Notes: a model not told the origin generated them from the sequence alone. Shown: positions 18,825 to 30,019, numbered from the stretch's first letter. The stretch is DNA of 64,000 nucleotides from Actinopolymorpha rutila (GCF_013407855.1 NZ_JACBZH010000001.1:4092001-4156000); one strand, 5' to 3'. Translations and numbers: made by a program.

Positions 18825-20501
18825 ATGAGCAATTCCTCGCCCCACTGGTGGCGTACCGCCGTCATCTACCAGATCTACATCCGCAGCTTCGCCGACGGCA
18901 ACGGCGACGGCATCGGCGACATCGCCGGCATCCGCTCCCGTCTGCCCTATCTCGCAGAGCTGGGGGTGGACGCGATCTGGATCACCCCGTGGTACGTCTC
19001 GCCGATGGCCGACGGCGGGTACGACGTGGCCGACTTCCGCGCGATCGCACCCGAGTTCGGCACCCTCGCCGAGGGCGAGGAGATGATCGCGGAGGCGCAC
19101 CAGCTCGGCCTGCGGGTGATCCTGGACATCGTCCCCAACCACACCTCCGACCAGCACGCGTGGTTCAAGGAGGCGCTGGCCGCCGATCCGGATTCGCCCG
19201 AGCGGGCGCGGTACTGGTTCCGTCCCGGCCACGGGCCCGACGGCGCGTTCCCGCCCAACGACTGGCGTTCGGTCTTCGGCGGTCCGGCGTGGAACCGCCT
19301 GCTGGACGAGGAGGGCGTGCCGGAGGACTGGTACCTCCACCTGTTCGCGCCCGAGCAGCCCGACCTGAACTGGTCCAACCCGGAGGTTCGCCGGGAGTTC
19401 GAGGACATCCTGCGGTTCTGGTTCGACCGGGGCGTGGACGGCTTCCGGATCGACGTCGCGCACGGGATGGACAAGCACCCGGCGCTGCCCGACATCGGCT
19501 GGGACGACGAGGAGCTCCTCGCCGAGCCGGAGCTCGCCGACCACCCGCACTGGGACCGCGACGGCGTGCACGAGATCTACCGCTCCTGGCGGGCCGTGGC
19601 CGAGTCCTACGCCGGCACCCCGGAAGGTGCTCGGGTGTTCGTCGCCGAGGCCTGGGTGCGTACGGAGGCCAACCGGCTGGCGCGCTACCTGCGCCCGGAC
19701 GAGCTGCACACCGCGTTCAACTTCGACTTCCTCAAGCGCGGCTGGGACGCCGCCCAGATGCGTGCCTCCATCGACCACACGCTTGGCTCGCTCAGCGAGG
19801 TCGGCGCGCCGCCCACCTGGGTGCTGTCCAACCACGACGTCATCCGGCACGTGACCCGCTACGGCCGGGCGGCCGCGGACATCGCCAAGCCGGCCGGCAC
19901 CGTTCCGGTCGACCTCGAGCTGGGACGCGCGCGGGCCCGGGCCGCCACGCTGCTGATGCTGAGCCTGCCCGGCGGCGCGTACGTCTACCAGGGTGAGGAA
20001 CTCGGCCTGGCGGAGGTGGAGGACCTCCCGATCGCGTCGCTGCAGGACCCGATCTGGGAGCGGTCCGGAAACAAGCACCGCGGCCGCGACGGCTGCCGGG
20101 TCCCGCTGCCCTGGAGCGGCGAGGGACCCGCGCTCGGCTTCGGTGACGCGCAGCCGTGGCTGCCCCAGCCGACCGAGTGGAAGGAGTTCAGCGTGCAGGC
20201 ACAGACCGGCGACCCGAACTCCGTCCTCTCGCTCTACCGCGAGGCGTTGTCGGTGCGGCGTTCGCTGCCCGAGCTGTCCGGGCTGTCCGGGCCTCGCGAG
20301 ACCGAGGCCGAGCTGGTGTGGCGCGACAGCGACGCCGACGTGCTGATGTTCGACCGTGGCTCCTCGTTCCGGTGCGTGGTCAACCTCGGCCAGGAGCCGG
20401 TGGAGTTGCCCGCGGGCGCGGAGGTTCTGCTGGCCAGTGCCCCGCTGCCGGACGGCAAGCTGCCCACCGACACCTCGGTGTGGTTGCGCCTGTCCTCCTG
20501 A
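18825..20501 (+). CDS. aglA: GH13 alpha-glucosidase
   Basis: A 558-residue cytosolic enzyme; ATG 18825 follows GGGAAG. The N-terminal WWRTAVIYQIYIRSFADGNG and the four GH13 regions are intact: DIVPNHTS (I), GFRIDVAHG with nucleophile Asp210 (II), VAEAW with acid/base Glu275 (III) and SNHD with Asp338 (IV). There is no signal peptide. The size and the short beta C-terminal domain fit the oligo-1,6-/alpha-1,4-glucosidase subfamily, and it corresponds in position to Rv2471 of mycobacteria. It hydrolyses alpha-glucosidic ends of maltose, isomaltose or trehalose-like sugars. A hairpin terminator follows. Confidence 0.9.
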   Translation: MSNSSPHWWRTAVIYQIYIRSFADGNGDGIGDIAGIRSRLPYLAELGVDAIWITPWYVSPMADGGYDVADFRAIAPEFGTLAEGEEMIAEAHQLGLRVILDIVPNHTSDQHAWFKEALAADPDSPERARYWFRPGHGPDGAFPPNDWRSVFGGPAWNRLLDEEGVPEDWYLHLFAPEQPDLNWSNPEVRREFEDILRFWFDRGVDGFRIDVAHGMDKHPALPDIGWDDEELLAEPELADHPHWDRDGVHEIYRSWRAVAESYAGTPEGARVFVAEAWVRTEANRLARYLRPDELHTAFNFDFLKRGWDAAQMRASIDHTLGSLSEVGAPPTWVLSNHDVIRHVTRYGRAAADIAKPAGTVPVDLELGRARARAATLLMLSLPGGAYVYQGEELGLAEVEDLPIASLQDPIWERSGNKHRGRDGCRVPLPWSGEGPALGFGDAQPWLPQPTEWKEFSVQAQTGDPNSVLSLYREALSVRRSLPELSGLSGPRETEAELVWRDSDADVLMFDRGSSFRCVVNLGQEPVELPAGAEVLLASAPLPDGKLPTDTSVWLRLSS

Positions 20502-20520
20502 CAGCTCGCGTGACGCGACG

Positions 20521-20564
20521 GCCGCCGGGCGGTGGTTCCCACGGGGACTTCACCGCCCGGCGGC
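20521..20564 (+). terminator. hairpin after the GH13 gene
   Basis: GCCGCCGGGCGGTG (20521-20534) pairs with CACCGCCCGGCGGC (20551-20564), a 14-bp perfect stem with a 16-nt loop, 20 nt past the aglA stop. Confidence 0.8.
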
Positions 20565-20611
20565 TTCGTTTCGCCTGTCCTACTTCGCTCATCACGAGTG
20601 ACGCTCTCTTC

Positions 20612-20641
20612 CTGACACGACCGAAATCGCGGAGGTACGAT
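20612..20641 (+). promoter_or_regulatory. candidate sigma-70-type promoter for the GH95 gene
   Basis: CTGACA (20612-20617) and TACGAT (20636-20641) are separated by 18 nt, 50 nt before the GH95 ribosome binding site. This is a pattern match only. Confidence 0.4.
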
Positions 20642-20691
20642 CAAGGACTAGCTCGAGCCCGTTCCCGACCTCAACCGTCAGGAGGCTCGCC

Positions 20692-23061
20692 ATCACGTCC
20701 TCACGATCGGCTGCCGACCCCTCGATTCCCGATGCCGTCGACGCGTCGACGCTGTGGTACGAAGCGCCGGCCGACGACTGGGAGCGCGAGTCGCTGCCGA
20801 TCGGCAACGGCGGTCTTGCCGCGTCGGTGTTCGGCGGAGTCGCCACCGAACGCCTTGCCCTGAACGAGAAGTCGTTGTGGACCGGCGGACCGGGCGCGGT
20901 CGACGACGGCCGGCCCTACCGCTTCGGCCTGTGGGAGCAGCCCCGTCCCGACGCGCTGAACGAAGTGCGCCGGGAGATCGCCGCCTCCGGGGCGGTCGAG
21001 CCCGCTCGGCTCGCGGCCGCACTCGGCCAGCACGCCACGGCGTTCGGCGCGTTCCAGCCGTTCGGCACCCTCGTGCTCGACCTGCACGATCCGGGCGCGG
21101 CTCCGCTCGACTACCGGCGAGGTCTCAGCCTGTCCGAGGGAGTCGCCTGGGTCGACTACCACCTGGACGGCGTGCACTTCACCCGCGAGCACTTCGCCAG
21201 TTATCCCGCCGACGTGCTGGTCACCAGACTGCGCGCGAGCGAGCCGCGCAACCTGTCGTTGACAGTGTGCCTGGAGTCGCCGCATCCGGGTGCGCACGTG
21301 CGGGTGCACAACGGCCGGATCACCGTCCGCGGTTCACTTCCCGACAACCAGCTCGGCTACGAGGCGCAGGTGCTGGTCATCGCCGAGGACGGAATGCTCT
21401 TCGACTGCGAGGAATCCGTGCTCGTCCGGGAGGCGCACGCGGTCACCGTCATCCTCGGCGCCGGCACGTCGTACTCCCCCACGTTTCCCGACTATCGCCG
21501 CCGCGACCCGCACCGTCGGCTCACCCGCCGGGTCAACGCCGCCGCCGCACAGCCGTACGCGAGTCTGCGCGCCGCACACGTCGCCGACCACGCGAACCTC
21601 TTCGGCCGCGTACACCTCGATCTCGGCCAGCCCGCGCGCTCACCGATGCCCACCGACGAACTCCTCGCCCGCTACGACGGAAGCGGTCCGGACGCCCGCG
21701 AGCTGGAGACGTTGTTCTTCCAGTACGGCAGATATCTGCTGATCGCCTCGTCCCGGCCGGGTTCGCTGCCGGCCAACCTGCAGGGCGGCTGGAACACCTC
21801 GACCACACCGCCGTGGAACAGCGACTACCACGTCAACATCAACCTGCAGATGAACTACTGGCCGGCCCACGTCACCAACCTCGCCGAAACCGTCGGGCCG
21901 CTGGTGGACTACATCGACGGCCTGCGGCCCCCTGGCCGGGAGGCTGCGCGCCGGATCTGCGGCGTCGGCGGCTGGATGGTCCAGAACCAGACGAACGTCT
22001 GGGGATTCACCGGCGTGCACGACTGGCCGACGGCGTTCTGGTTTCCCGAAGCCGGCGCGTGGCTGTGCCGCCATCTGTGGGAGCACTACGAGTTCGGTGG
22101 CGACGTGGAGTTCCTGCGCGAACGCGCCTACCCGGTCATGGCCGAGGCGGCGCGGTTCTGGCTCGGGTTCCTCGTCGAGGACGCCGACGGGACGCTGGTC
22201 GTGTCCCCGAGCTACTCACCCGAGCACGGTCCGGTGACTGCCGGCGCGTCGATGTCGCAGCAAATCGTGTGGGACCTGCTGACGAACACAGCTGCAGCCG
22301 CGCAGGTGCTGGACACCGACGACGAACTCCGTCAACGCCTGGTTGACACTCTGGCCCGCCTCGATCCCGGCCTGCGGGTCGGCTCCTGGGGACAGCTGCA
22401 GGAGTGGAAGGGCGACCTGGACGTCGCCACCGACGACCACCGGCACGTATCCCATCTCTACGCGCTGCACCCGGGCGGTCAGGTGTCCCCGCTCACCACA
22501 CCGGAGCTCGCCAAGGCGGCGCAGGTGTCCCTGCGCGCCCGTGGAGACGGCGGCACCGGCTGGAGCAAGGCCTGGAAGGTCAACTTCTGGGCGCGCCTGC
22601 TCGACGGTGACCACGCCCACCTGATGCTGCGCGAACTCCTGCGCAACTCCACCTTGCCCAACCTGTGGGACACCCATCCGCCGTTCCAGATCGACGGCAA
22701 CCTCGGTGCCACGGCCGGGGTGGCCGAGATGTTGCTGCAGAGCAGGCTGGAAGGCCGGACGGCGTTCGTGCACGTGCTTCCGGCCCTGCCCGCGGTGTGG
22801 TCCCGAGGGCGGGTGTGCGGGCTGCGGGCCCGTGGTGACATCACCGTGGACGCCACCTGGGTGGACTGCCGGGCGGATCGCATCGACCTGTTGCCCGGGC
22901 AGACCCGCGACCTGCGCCTGTCCACGAACCTCGTGGGTGCGGCGTACTCCCTGTGCGACCGCACCACCGGCGAGGTCGTGCCGCACAGCCGCGACGGTGT
23001 CGACGACGTGATCGGCTTCACCGCACAGGCCGGCCACCGTTACCGGCTGCGGGCCGCCTGA
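20692..23061 (+). CDS. GH95 alpha-L-fucosidase, apparent ATC start
   Basis: A 789-residue glycoside hydrolase. The conserved GH95 N-terminus [20 protein letters not shown] lies upstream of every ATG, GTG or TTG in the frame; the next in-frame candidate, GTG 20827, would delete it. The frame is open from 20602. A perfect AGGAGG (20680-20685) sits 6 nt before ATC at 20692, so ATC is the only well-placed initiation codon. Other family features are [52 protein letters not shown] and [19 protein letters not shown]. No signal peptide is seen, which suggests intracellular hydrolysis of fucosyl oligosaccharides. It may act with the downstream oxidoreductase. Confidence 0.88.
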   Translation: MTSSRSAADPSIPDAVDASTLWYEAPADDWERESLPIGNGGLAASVFGGVATERLALNEKSLWTGGPGAVDDGRPYRFGLWEQPRPDALNEVRREIAASGAVEPARLAAALGQHATAFGAFQPFGTLVLDLHDPGAAPLDYRRGLSLSEGVAWVDYHLDGVHFTREHFASYPADVLVTRLRASEPRNLSLTVCLESPHPGAHVRVHNGRITVRGSLPDNQLGYEAQVLVIAEDGMLFDCEESVLVREAHAVTVILGAGTSYSPTFPDYRRRDPHRRLTRRVNAAAAQPYASLRAAHVADHANLFGRVHLDLGQPARSPMPTDELLARYDGSGPDARELETLFFQYGRYLLIASSRPGSLPANLQGGWNTSTTPPWNSDYHVNINLQMNYWPAHVTNLAETVGPLVDYIDGLRPPGREAARRICGVGGWMVQNQTNVWGFTGVHDWPTAFWFPEAGAWLCRHLWEHYEFGGDVEFLRERAYPVMAEAARFWLGFLVEDADGTLVVSPSYSPEHGPVTAGASMSQQIVWDLLTNTAAAAQVLDTDDELRQRLVDTLARLDPGLRVGSWGQLQEWKGDLDVATDDHRHVSHLYALHPGGQVSPLTTPELAKAAQVSLRARGDGGTGWSKAWKVNFWARLLDGDHAHLMLRELLRNSTLPNLWDTHPPFQIDGNLGATAGVAEMLLQSRLEGRTAFVHVLPALPAVWSRGRVCGLRARGDITVDATWVDCRADRIDLLPGQTRDLRLSTNLVGAAYSLCDRTTGEVVPHSRDGVDDVIGFTAQAGHRYRLRAA

Positions 23062-23101
23062 CCCCTGGCCCGCAGCCTCGACTTCCTTCGCTGCGGCGGG
23101 G

Positions 23102-24550
23102 TTACCTCGACTCTGCTCCGCCGCTGGGGAACGCCACGAGGTCGGCGATCTCGACCGGAGCTCCGGTGGCGAACGAACGGTTGGCGGCCGCGCCGACGAG
23201 CATCGCGTACGCCCCGTCGACGTGGGTGGCCGCGCGGCCCAGCGGGTCCGCCTCGGCGTCGCCGAGCAGGTCGTTCAGCAGCCGCCGGTCGCCGCCACCA
23301 TGGCCGCCGCTGCCCTCCTCGACCTCCACCCGGCGGGGGACGTCCCACAGCGGACGTAGCGTCAGCCGCGCCGCGTCGATCGGCTTGACCGGCGGCCTGT
23401 CCGCGCTCTGCTCGGGGTTCGTCGGGTCGGTGTCGTCCGCGCCACCGGCACCCGGCTTGTTCGGATCCTGCGCGGCGCCGCTGACGTAGGAGCGTTCCTC
23501 CACGTCGAGTTCGAGCCGGCCCCTGGTGCCGTTGAACATGACGCGGTAGCCCTCCCACGGCGAGTACGCCGTGAGGTGGTAGGTCAGAGTTGCGCCGGAG
23601 CGGTACTTCACCAGCACCGCCATGTCGTCCTCGATGCTGATGCCGTCGGTGAAGACACTGCGGTCACGGATGTAGCCGTCCTCGTGCTCGGCGTCGAGGT
23701 AGAGCGCGCGCAGCGTCGGTTCTCCGGCGATGTCGATCGCCCACGGGTCGGATTCCAGGTCGGGGCTTCCGTGGCTGCGGTAGGGGCGGGGCGCCTCGCC
23801 GCGGCTCTCGGCATTGTCACGGCCGTAGAACTTCAGGTCGCCGAAACCGAAGACGGTCCGCGGGGTCTCGCCCAGCCACCAGTTGACCAGGTCGAAGTGG
23901 TGGCTGGCCTTGTGGATCATCAGGCCGCCGGAGTTGCGCTTGTCGCGGTGCCAGCGACGGAAGTAGTCCGCTCCGTGCTTCGTGTCCAGCACCCACTCGA
24001 AGTGGACGGACAGGACGTCGCCGATAGCGCCGGACTGGATGATTTCCTTGACCGCGGAGTTGCGCGGCGCGTAGCGGTAGTTGAACGAGACGGTCAGCTT
24101 GCGGCCGGTGCGCGCCTGGGTGTCAAGGATGCGTTGGCACTTGTCGGCGTCGGTGGTCAGCGGCTTCTCGCTGATGACGTCGCAGCCGTTCTCCATGGCG
24201 GTGACGATGTAGTGGTCGTGCGTACGGTCCATCGACGTCACGATCACCACGTCCACGCGTTGCTCGGCAAGCATCGAGACGAACTCGTCCGGACGGTACG
24301 TCGGGATCGGCTGGGTGCCGTGCTCATCGGCGAACGACTTGTTGTGGAAGCTCATCCGCGTCTCGTTCGGGTCACACAGGGCCACCAGCTCGCCCCGGTC
24401 CCGGTACTCGGTGAGCAGCGCGGTGGTGAACATCCGCGAGCGCGAGCCCAGCCCGACCACGGCGTATCTGGTCCGCCCGCCGCCGGACCCGGCCATGGTG
24501 GTTCCGGCGGCGACGGCGCTCTCCTCGGTGGACGGCTGCTCCGTGGTCAT
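23102..24550 (-). CDS. Gfo/Idh/MocA family oxidoreductase
   Basis: A 482-residue NAD(P)-dependent dehydrogenase; ATG 24550 has GAGGGAG upstream. The Rossmann motif VVGLGSRSR is at ~30, followed by the family EKPL motif (CDVISEKPLTTD), which carries the catalytic-region Lys. The C-terminal alpha/beta domain includes RWHRDKRNSGGLMIHKASHHFDLVNWW. An Asp/Pro-rich insertion (~365-400) is unusual in length. Such proteins oxidise or reduce sugar hydroxyls or open glycosidic bonds. The substrate is unknown, though convergent placement with the GH95 fucosidase suggests sugar catabolism. A LacI-type palindrome lies upstream. Confidence 0.85.
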   Translation of the reverse strand: MTTEQPSTEESAVAAGTTMAGSGGGRTRYAVVGLGSRSRMFTTALLTEYRDRGELVALCDPNETRMSFHNKSFADEHGTQPIPTYRPDEFVSMLAEQRVDVVIVTSMDRTHDHYIVTAMENGCDVISEKPLTTDADKCQRILDTQARTGRKLTVSFNYRYAPRNSAVKEIIQSGAIGDVLSVHFEWVLDTKHGADYFRRWHRDKRNSGGLMIHKASHHFDLVNWWLGETPRTVFGFGDLKFYGRDNAESRGEAPRPYRSHGSPDLESDPWAIDIAGEPTLRALYLDAEHEDGYIRDRSVFTDGISIEDDMAVLVKYRSGATLTYHLTAYSPWEGYRVMFNGTRGRLELDVEERSYVSGAAQDPNKPGAGGADDTDPTNPEQSADRPPVKPIDAARLTLRPLWDVPRRVEVEEGSGGHGGGDRRLLNDLLGDAEADPLGRAATHVDGAYAMLVGAAANRSFATGAPVEIADLVAFPSGGAESR

Positions 24551-24687
24551 CGAGACTCCCTCTCGGCGGTCTGCACTACACCTGCTCGGCGAAACTACCC
24601 GGCGAACTGCTGGCGATCCACGCCAGCCGAACGGCGCTCCTGCCGGCCCGGGCACCTGCCTTCGCGGCAGGGGCGTTCGGGCAGGCG

Positions 24688-24701
24688 GGTAAGCGCTTGC
24701 T
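24688..24701. promoter_or_regulatory. candidate LacI-family operator
   Basis: The palindrome AAGCGCTT (24691-24698) with flanks ggt and gct resembles LacI/GalR operators with a central CG. It lies ~140 nt upstream of the Gfo/Idh start. No LacI-family gene is in the window. Confidence 0.4.
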
Positions 24702-24826
24702 CGGAACGTAGACCACGGCGGCGGCGAGTGGCAAGGCGACGTCGGCCTGCGGACGTACGGAGTCCGGACTCTGCCGCCCGGTAGGCAATCGCCCGTGATC
24801 GGCGGGCCAGACCCTAAACTTGCGCC

Positions 24827-25486
24827 GTGAGCCAGCTTCCCGAACCCACCGGCCCGAGCCACCTGCGGGCCTCGGACGCCGACCGGCAGCGTGTCGCCGA
24901 CGTCCTCCGCGACGCCGCCGGGGAGGGCCGCCTCACCCTGGACGAACTCGACGAGCGACTAGAGGGCGTCTACGCGGCCAAGACCTACGCCGAGCTTGAA
25001 CGCTTCACCACCGACCTGCCCGGCGTGGGGTCGACCGTCGAGCACCCGCCCCGGCCGGCCTCGGCCCCCTCGGGTCTCGACTCGCGGATCACCGGCGGCG
25101 CCGCCGGCCAGTCGTTCTCGATCGCGGTGCTGTCGGGAGCCACCCGGCGCGGCGCCTGGCTGGTGCCGCCCGCCTACACCGCGTTCGCCATGATGGGCGG
25201 CGTCCAGCTCGACCTGCGCGAGGCGCGGTTCACCCAGCAGGAGACGACGATCCGGGCCTTCGCGGTGATGGGCGGCATCGAGATCGTCGTCCCCGATGAC
25301 GTCGCGGTCATCATCGACGGCGTGGGCATCATGGGCGGATTCGACGGCACCTCCCAGCACGCCGATCCGCAGGATGGCAGGCCGATCGTCCGCGTCACCG
25401 GGTTCGCGTTCTGGGGCGGGATCGACGTGAAGCAGAAGCGCCGCAAGGGCGGCGACCCGCAGCGCGCCGAGGCCGAGCCGGCGTAG
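24827..25486 (+). CDS. DUF1707 domain protein with LiaF-like C-terminus
   Basis: A 219-residue protein starting at GTG 24827 (MSQLPEPTGPSHLRASDADR). Residues ~13-65 match DUF1707 (LRASDADRQRVADVLRDAAGEGRL..DELDERL), a short actinobacterial helical domain. Residues ~100-205 contain the repeated MMGGVQLDLREA and VMGGIEIVVP strands of the cell-wall-active antibiotic response (LiaF-like) beta domain. There are no membrane helices. TAAACT lies close upstream of the GTG, so a leaderless mRNA is plausible. The role is unknown; related proteins respond to envelope stress. Confidence 0.8.
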   Translation: MSQLPEPTGPSHLRASDADRQRVADVLRDAAGEGRLTLDELDERLEGVYAAKTYAELERFTTDLPGVGSTVEHPPRPASAPSGLDSRITGGAAGQSFSIAVLSGATRRGAWLVPPAYTAFAMMGGVQLDLREARFTQQETTIRAFAVMGGIEIVVPDDVAVIIDGVGIMGGFDGTSQHADPQDGRPIVRVTGFAFWGGIDVKQKRRKGGDPQRAEAEPA

Positions 25487-25505
25487 GGCCTGTCCTAGGG
25501 CCCTC

Positions 25506-25928
25506 TTACCCCGTCGGCGCGGCGTCGTCGCGGAACTTCTCCAGCCAGGCGCGCTCGGGGTCGTTCAGCCGGCGGGCGTGGCCGGCCTTCGCGTCGTAGG
25601 CGGCGAGCACACTGCGCGCCTCGGCGTACACCAGGTCGTAGTTCCTGACCTCGTAGCGCAGCGAGCAGGACGAGTTCCGGATGTCGGTCACCCAGGTCTC
25701 GACCACGATCGGCTCGGGCCCGAACACGAGCGGGCGGCGGTAGTCGATCTCGTGCCGGACGACGACGAGCTCTCCCTCGAACGTGCTCACACCGGCGGTC
25801 CGCGCGCCCTCGAAGAACATCGCGACCCGCGCCTCCTCCAGGTAGCGGAGGTAGACCACGTTGTTCACATGCCCGTATGCGTCCATGTCGGACCAGCGCA
25901 GCGGGCAGCGGAAGAGGAAGCGACTCAC
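25506..25928 (-). CDS. hotdog-fold acyl-CoA thioesterase
   Basis: A 140-residue single-domain thioesterase of the 4-hydroxybenzoyl-CoA/YbgC group. GTG 25928 is chosen because AGAGGA precedes it and the upstream part of the longer ORF has no coding character. The active-site segment is RWSDMDAYGHVNNVVYLRYLEEAR, with the catalytic Asp in DMDAYGHVNN. It probably hydrolyses short or aromatic acyl-CoA esters. Rv2475c in the syntenic mycobacterial region is of the same type. It is convergent with the DUF1707 gene. Confidence 0.85.
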   Translation of the reverse strand: MSRFLFRCPLRWSDMDAYGHVNNVVYLRYLEEARVAMFFEGARTAGVSTFEGELVVVRHEIDYRRPLVFGPEPIVVETWVTDIRNSSCSLRYEVRNYDLVYAEARSVLAAYDAKAGHARRLNDPERAWLEKFRDDAAPTG

Positions 25929-26129
25929 GGTAGCGATCCTCTCAGGCCACCGGCAGGCCGGGTCTGCCCGGTCCACGCCGGGCGCTTGGTCCACGCACGG
26001 GCCCGGGGCCCCGCGTATGGCACTCGCTCCACGTAGGGCGCCGCGCCTGCTCCCGACCGGTTCGGCTGACCCGCGCGCCGGTGGACAGCCCAGCGCCGAG
26101 TACGCACGCAAGTACTGAAGACGAGCAAC

Positions 26130-26158
26130 GGGTGGCTCGAGCAATACCCGAGCCACCC
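26130..26158 (-). terminator. terminator hairpin of the YceI gene
   Basis: GGGTGGCTCG (26130-26139) pairs with CGAGCCACCC (26149-26158), a 10-bp perfect stem with a 9-nt loop, about 30 nt past the YceI stop. Confidence 0.7.
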
Positions 26159-26188
26159 CGCTGCTGCCGTGGGACGTACGGGCCGTGC

Positions 26189-26740
26189 TTACTTCTGCAG
26201 GACCGCCTGGACCGAGAGCTGGACGGCGATCTCGTTGCCGATCAGGAACTTCTCACCGCCGAGCGGGACGTTGGCGTCGACGCCGAAGTCCTTGCGGTTG
26301 ATGGTCGTGCTGGCGTCGAACCCCGCGCGGGTGTTGCCGTAGGCGTCGTCCTCGACACCGAGGTACTCGCCGACCAGCTCGACCTGCTTGGTGACGCCCT
26401 TGACGGTGAGGTCACCGACCAGGACGAATCCGTCGTCGTGCGGACGCACGCCGGTGGACACGAAGGTCATCGTCGGGAACTTCTCGATGTCGAAGAAGTC
26501 ACCGGAGCGAACGTGGTCGTCGCGCTGCTGGTTTCCGGTGTCGATCGAGGCCAGCTGGACCTGAACGTTGACCTTGGACACGGCCGCGTCGCCGGCGATC
26601 TCGAGGTTTCCTTCGAAGTCGCGGAACGAACCACGCACCTTGGTCATGAGGTGACGGACAGTGAAGCCGACCTCGGAGTGAACGGGGTCGATGGTCCAGG
26701 TGCCGGCGGTCAGCTCGGTCGGGGTCGTCAGGGTGCTCAT
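26189..26740 (-). CDS. YceI-family lipid-binding protein
   Basis: A 183-residue protein; ATG 26740 follows GGAGGG by 7 nt. The YceI pattern is complete: AGTWTIDPVHSEVGFTVRHLMTKVRGSF, then SIDTGNQQRDDHVRSGDFFD and DLTVKGVTKQVEL. YceI proteins are beta barrels that bind isoprenoid or amphiphilic chains. No signal peptide is seen, so it is probably cytosolic. It is divergent from a MarR gene, with operator-like inverted repeats between them. Confidence 0.9.
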   Translation of the reverse strand: MSTLTTPTELTAGTWTIDPVHSEVGFTVRHLMTKVRGSFRDFEGNLEIAGDAAVSKVNVQVQLASIDTGNQQRDDHVRSGDFFDIEKFPTMTFVSTGVRPHDDGFVLVGDLTVKGVTKQVELVGEYLGVEDDAYGNTRAGFDASTTINRKDFGVDANVPLGGEKFLIGNEIAVQLSVQAVLQK

Positions 26741-26763
26741 GGGATAGCCCTCCACAGCAGTAT

Positions 26764-26825
26764 GTTGAAGGTTCAACCTTCCTACGTCCGCCATGATGCC
26801 AGGATGGTGGTTGAAATGTCAACCA
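26764..26825. promoter_or_regulatory. two MarR-type inverted repeats between yceI and marR
   Basis: GTTGAA-GG-TTCAAC (26764-26777) and TGGTTGA-AATG-TCAACCA (26808-26825) are both inverted repeats with a TTGAA/TTGA half-site, placed between the divergent starts (26740 and 26843). A related agtatgctgaac lies just before the marR ATG. These are likely binding sites for the adjacent MarR protein, repressing both genes. Confidence 0.65.
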
Positions 26826-26842
26826 TCCAGTATGCTGAACGC

Positions 26843-27418
26843 ATGGGATCAACGAAGTGGCTCAGCGCTGATCAGCAGCGAGCCTGGCGCGCCTACCTCC
26901 TCGGAAGCGCGCAGTTGATGGAGCGCATCGACCGCGATCTGCGGGTTCTGGGGCTGTCGATGCCGGAGTACGAGATCTTGGTTCGGCTGTCGGAGTCACC
27001 GGGGCGCACTCTCCGGATGGCCGAGCTCGCCCAGTCGGTGCATCACTCCCGAAGCCGGCTCACGCACACCATCGCCCGGATGGAGTCAGCTGGCATGGTC
27101 GAGCGCGAGGCCTGCCCGTCCGACCGGCGCGGTGTCCTGGCCCGGCTCACGGACAAGGGCTACGCCCGGCTGGTGGAGACTGCCCCGCACCACGTGGCAG
27201 GTGTGCGGGACGGGCTGATCGACCTGGTGAGTGAGGATGATCTGGCGGCGCTCGGCCGGGTGTTCGCCGCGGTGAGCGCCCGGAACACGGCGGCGTTGGC
27301 AGGCAAGCCGCGCGACCGTGTGAATGACGTGGCTGCGGCATACCCGGGCGAGGAAAACGACAACGGGGTGGCCGATGCCGATGCACCTGCCACCCCGGAG
27401 ACGTCAACAGCTGACTGA
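26843..27418 (+). CDS. MarR-family transcriptional regulator
   Basis: A 191-residue winged-helix regulator; ATG 26843 begins MGSTKWLSADQQRAWRAYL. The DNA-binding region reads MAELAQSVHHSRSRLTHTIARMESAGMVERE, followed by the wing CPSDRRGVLARLTDKG. A disordered Asp/Ala/Pro tail of ~40 residues is present. It probably represses itself and yceI through the repeats in the shared 102-bp promoter region, released by a hydrophobic or phenolic ligand. Confidence 0.88.
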   Translation: MGSTKWLSADQQRAWRAYLLGSAQLMERIDRDLRVLGLSMPEYEILVRLSESPGRTLRMAELAQSVHHSRSRLTHTIARMESAGMVEREACPSDRRGVLARLTDKGYARLVETAPHHVAGVRDGLIDLVSEDDLAALGRVFAAVSARNTAALAGKPRDRVNDVAAAYPGEENDNGVADADAPATPETSTAD

Positions 27419-27482
27419 GCCCGGGCCGCCCGGAACAGCGCGCGGCCTGGGCAATCGCGCCGCGATCACGAGAGGGCCGCTG

Positions 27483-27513
27483 TCAGCCCGTCACTCACCG
27501 AGTGACGGGCTGA
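27483..27513. terminator. bidirectional terminator between marR and ettA
   Basis: TCAGCCCGTCACTC (27483-27496) and GAGTGACGGGCTGA (27500-27513) form a 14-bp perfect stem with an ACC loop between the convergent stops. Confidence 0.85.
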
Positions 27514-27526
27514 CTGCCTGACCACG

Positions 27527-29209
<1,683 letters not shown>

Positions 29210-29391
29210 GCGATTCCACCTCGGGGTCGGGGGCAAACAAGACAACTACCATCCTGCAACACCGACGACGTGGGGGTGCTGCCGGGCGGCGTCCGGGGGC
29301 ACGTCCGCGGTGGGGGGTGGGTTACACCGCGAGCGAGGTCGCCGCCCGGCAGCTAGAGAGGCGGGCACTCAGGAAGCCCGCACCCTCTGCT

Positions 29392-29415
29392 GGCGGGCTG
29401 GTCAGGCAGCCCGCC
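29392..29415 (-). terminator. hairpin overlapping the ssb stop
   Basis: GGCGGGCTG (29392-29400) pairs with CAGCCCGCC (29407-29415). The stem straddles the ssb stop codon (29402-29404) and could attenuate read-through into ettA. Confidence 0.5.
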
Positions 29416-30019
29416 GATCGGCGCCGTCCGAGGTGGCGGCATCGGCCAGGGGGCTTTGGCCGCTGCCGCGCCGGCGCGTGGGCATCGCGCCGTCCTCGGG
29501 GTGATCGACGCCGACGTCTGTGTGCCCGTCGGGGCGGTCGGTGTCGCCGGATGTCGCTTCCTCGCCTGCCGCGTCGGAGCCGTCGGCGGTCTCGCCGGTG
29601 TCCCAGCTCCTGGCCAGTTCCTCGGCCAGCGAGGTGTCGGAGGTGACCTCACGCTGCTCGCGGCGGGTTCGCCGGAACGCCGAGGTCCCCCTCGACAGAT
29701 CGTGACCGAGCGCCTGGGCCTCGATCTCGACGGTCGTGCCCGTCTTGCCGTCGCGCTCCCAGTTCTCCACCCGGAGCCGGCCGAAGACGACCACCGGGTC
29801 TCCCTTGTGGAGGCTGCCCGCGACGTTCTCGGCGAGGGTGCGCCAGCACACGACCGTGACGTAGGTCGTTTGGCCGTCCACCCAGCCGCCCTGGTTGCGG
29901 TCGTACCGCCGCGGGGTCGATGCGAGCCGGAAGGACACGAGCGACGTGCCGCGGTCTGAGCGGACGAAGCGCAGCTCGGTGGCGACGTTGCCGGCGATGG
30001 TGATCATCGTCTCGTTCAT
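29402..30019 (-). CDS. ssb: single-stranded DNA-binding protein paralogue (SsbB type)
   Basis: A 205-residue protein; ATG 30019 has AAGAAGGG 7 nt upstream. Residues 1-110 form the OB fold (MITIAGNVATELRFVRSDRG, FRLASTPRRYDR, TYVTVVCWRTLAENVAGSLHKGDPVVVFGRL). The tail is acidic and polar but lacks the conserved DDDIPF-type tip, ending DRRAA. Helicase and repair partners that bind that tip would therefore not be recruited in the usual way. This fits the second, non-essential SSB of actinomycetes, associated with recombination or sporulation-related segregation. It is encoded upstream of ettA. Confidence 0.85.
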   Translation of the reverse strand: MNETMITIAGNVATELRFVRSDRGTSLVSFRLASTPRRYDRNQGGWVDGQTTYVTVVCWRTLAENVAGSLHKGDPVVVFGRLRVENWERDGKTGTTVEIEAQALGHDLSRGTSAFRRTRREQREVTSDTSLAEELARSWDTGETADGSDAAGEEATSGDTDRPDGHTDVGVDHPEDGAMPTRRRGSGQSPLADAATSDGADRRAA

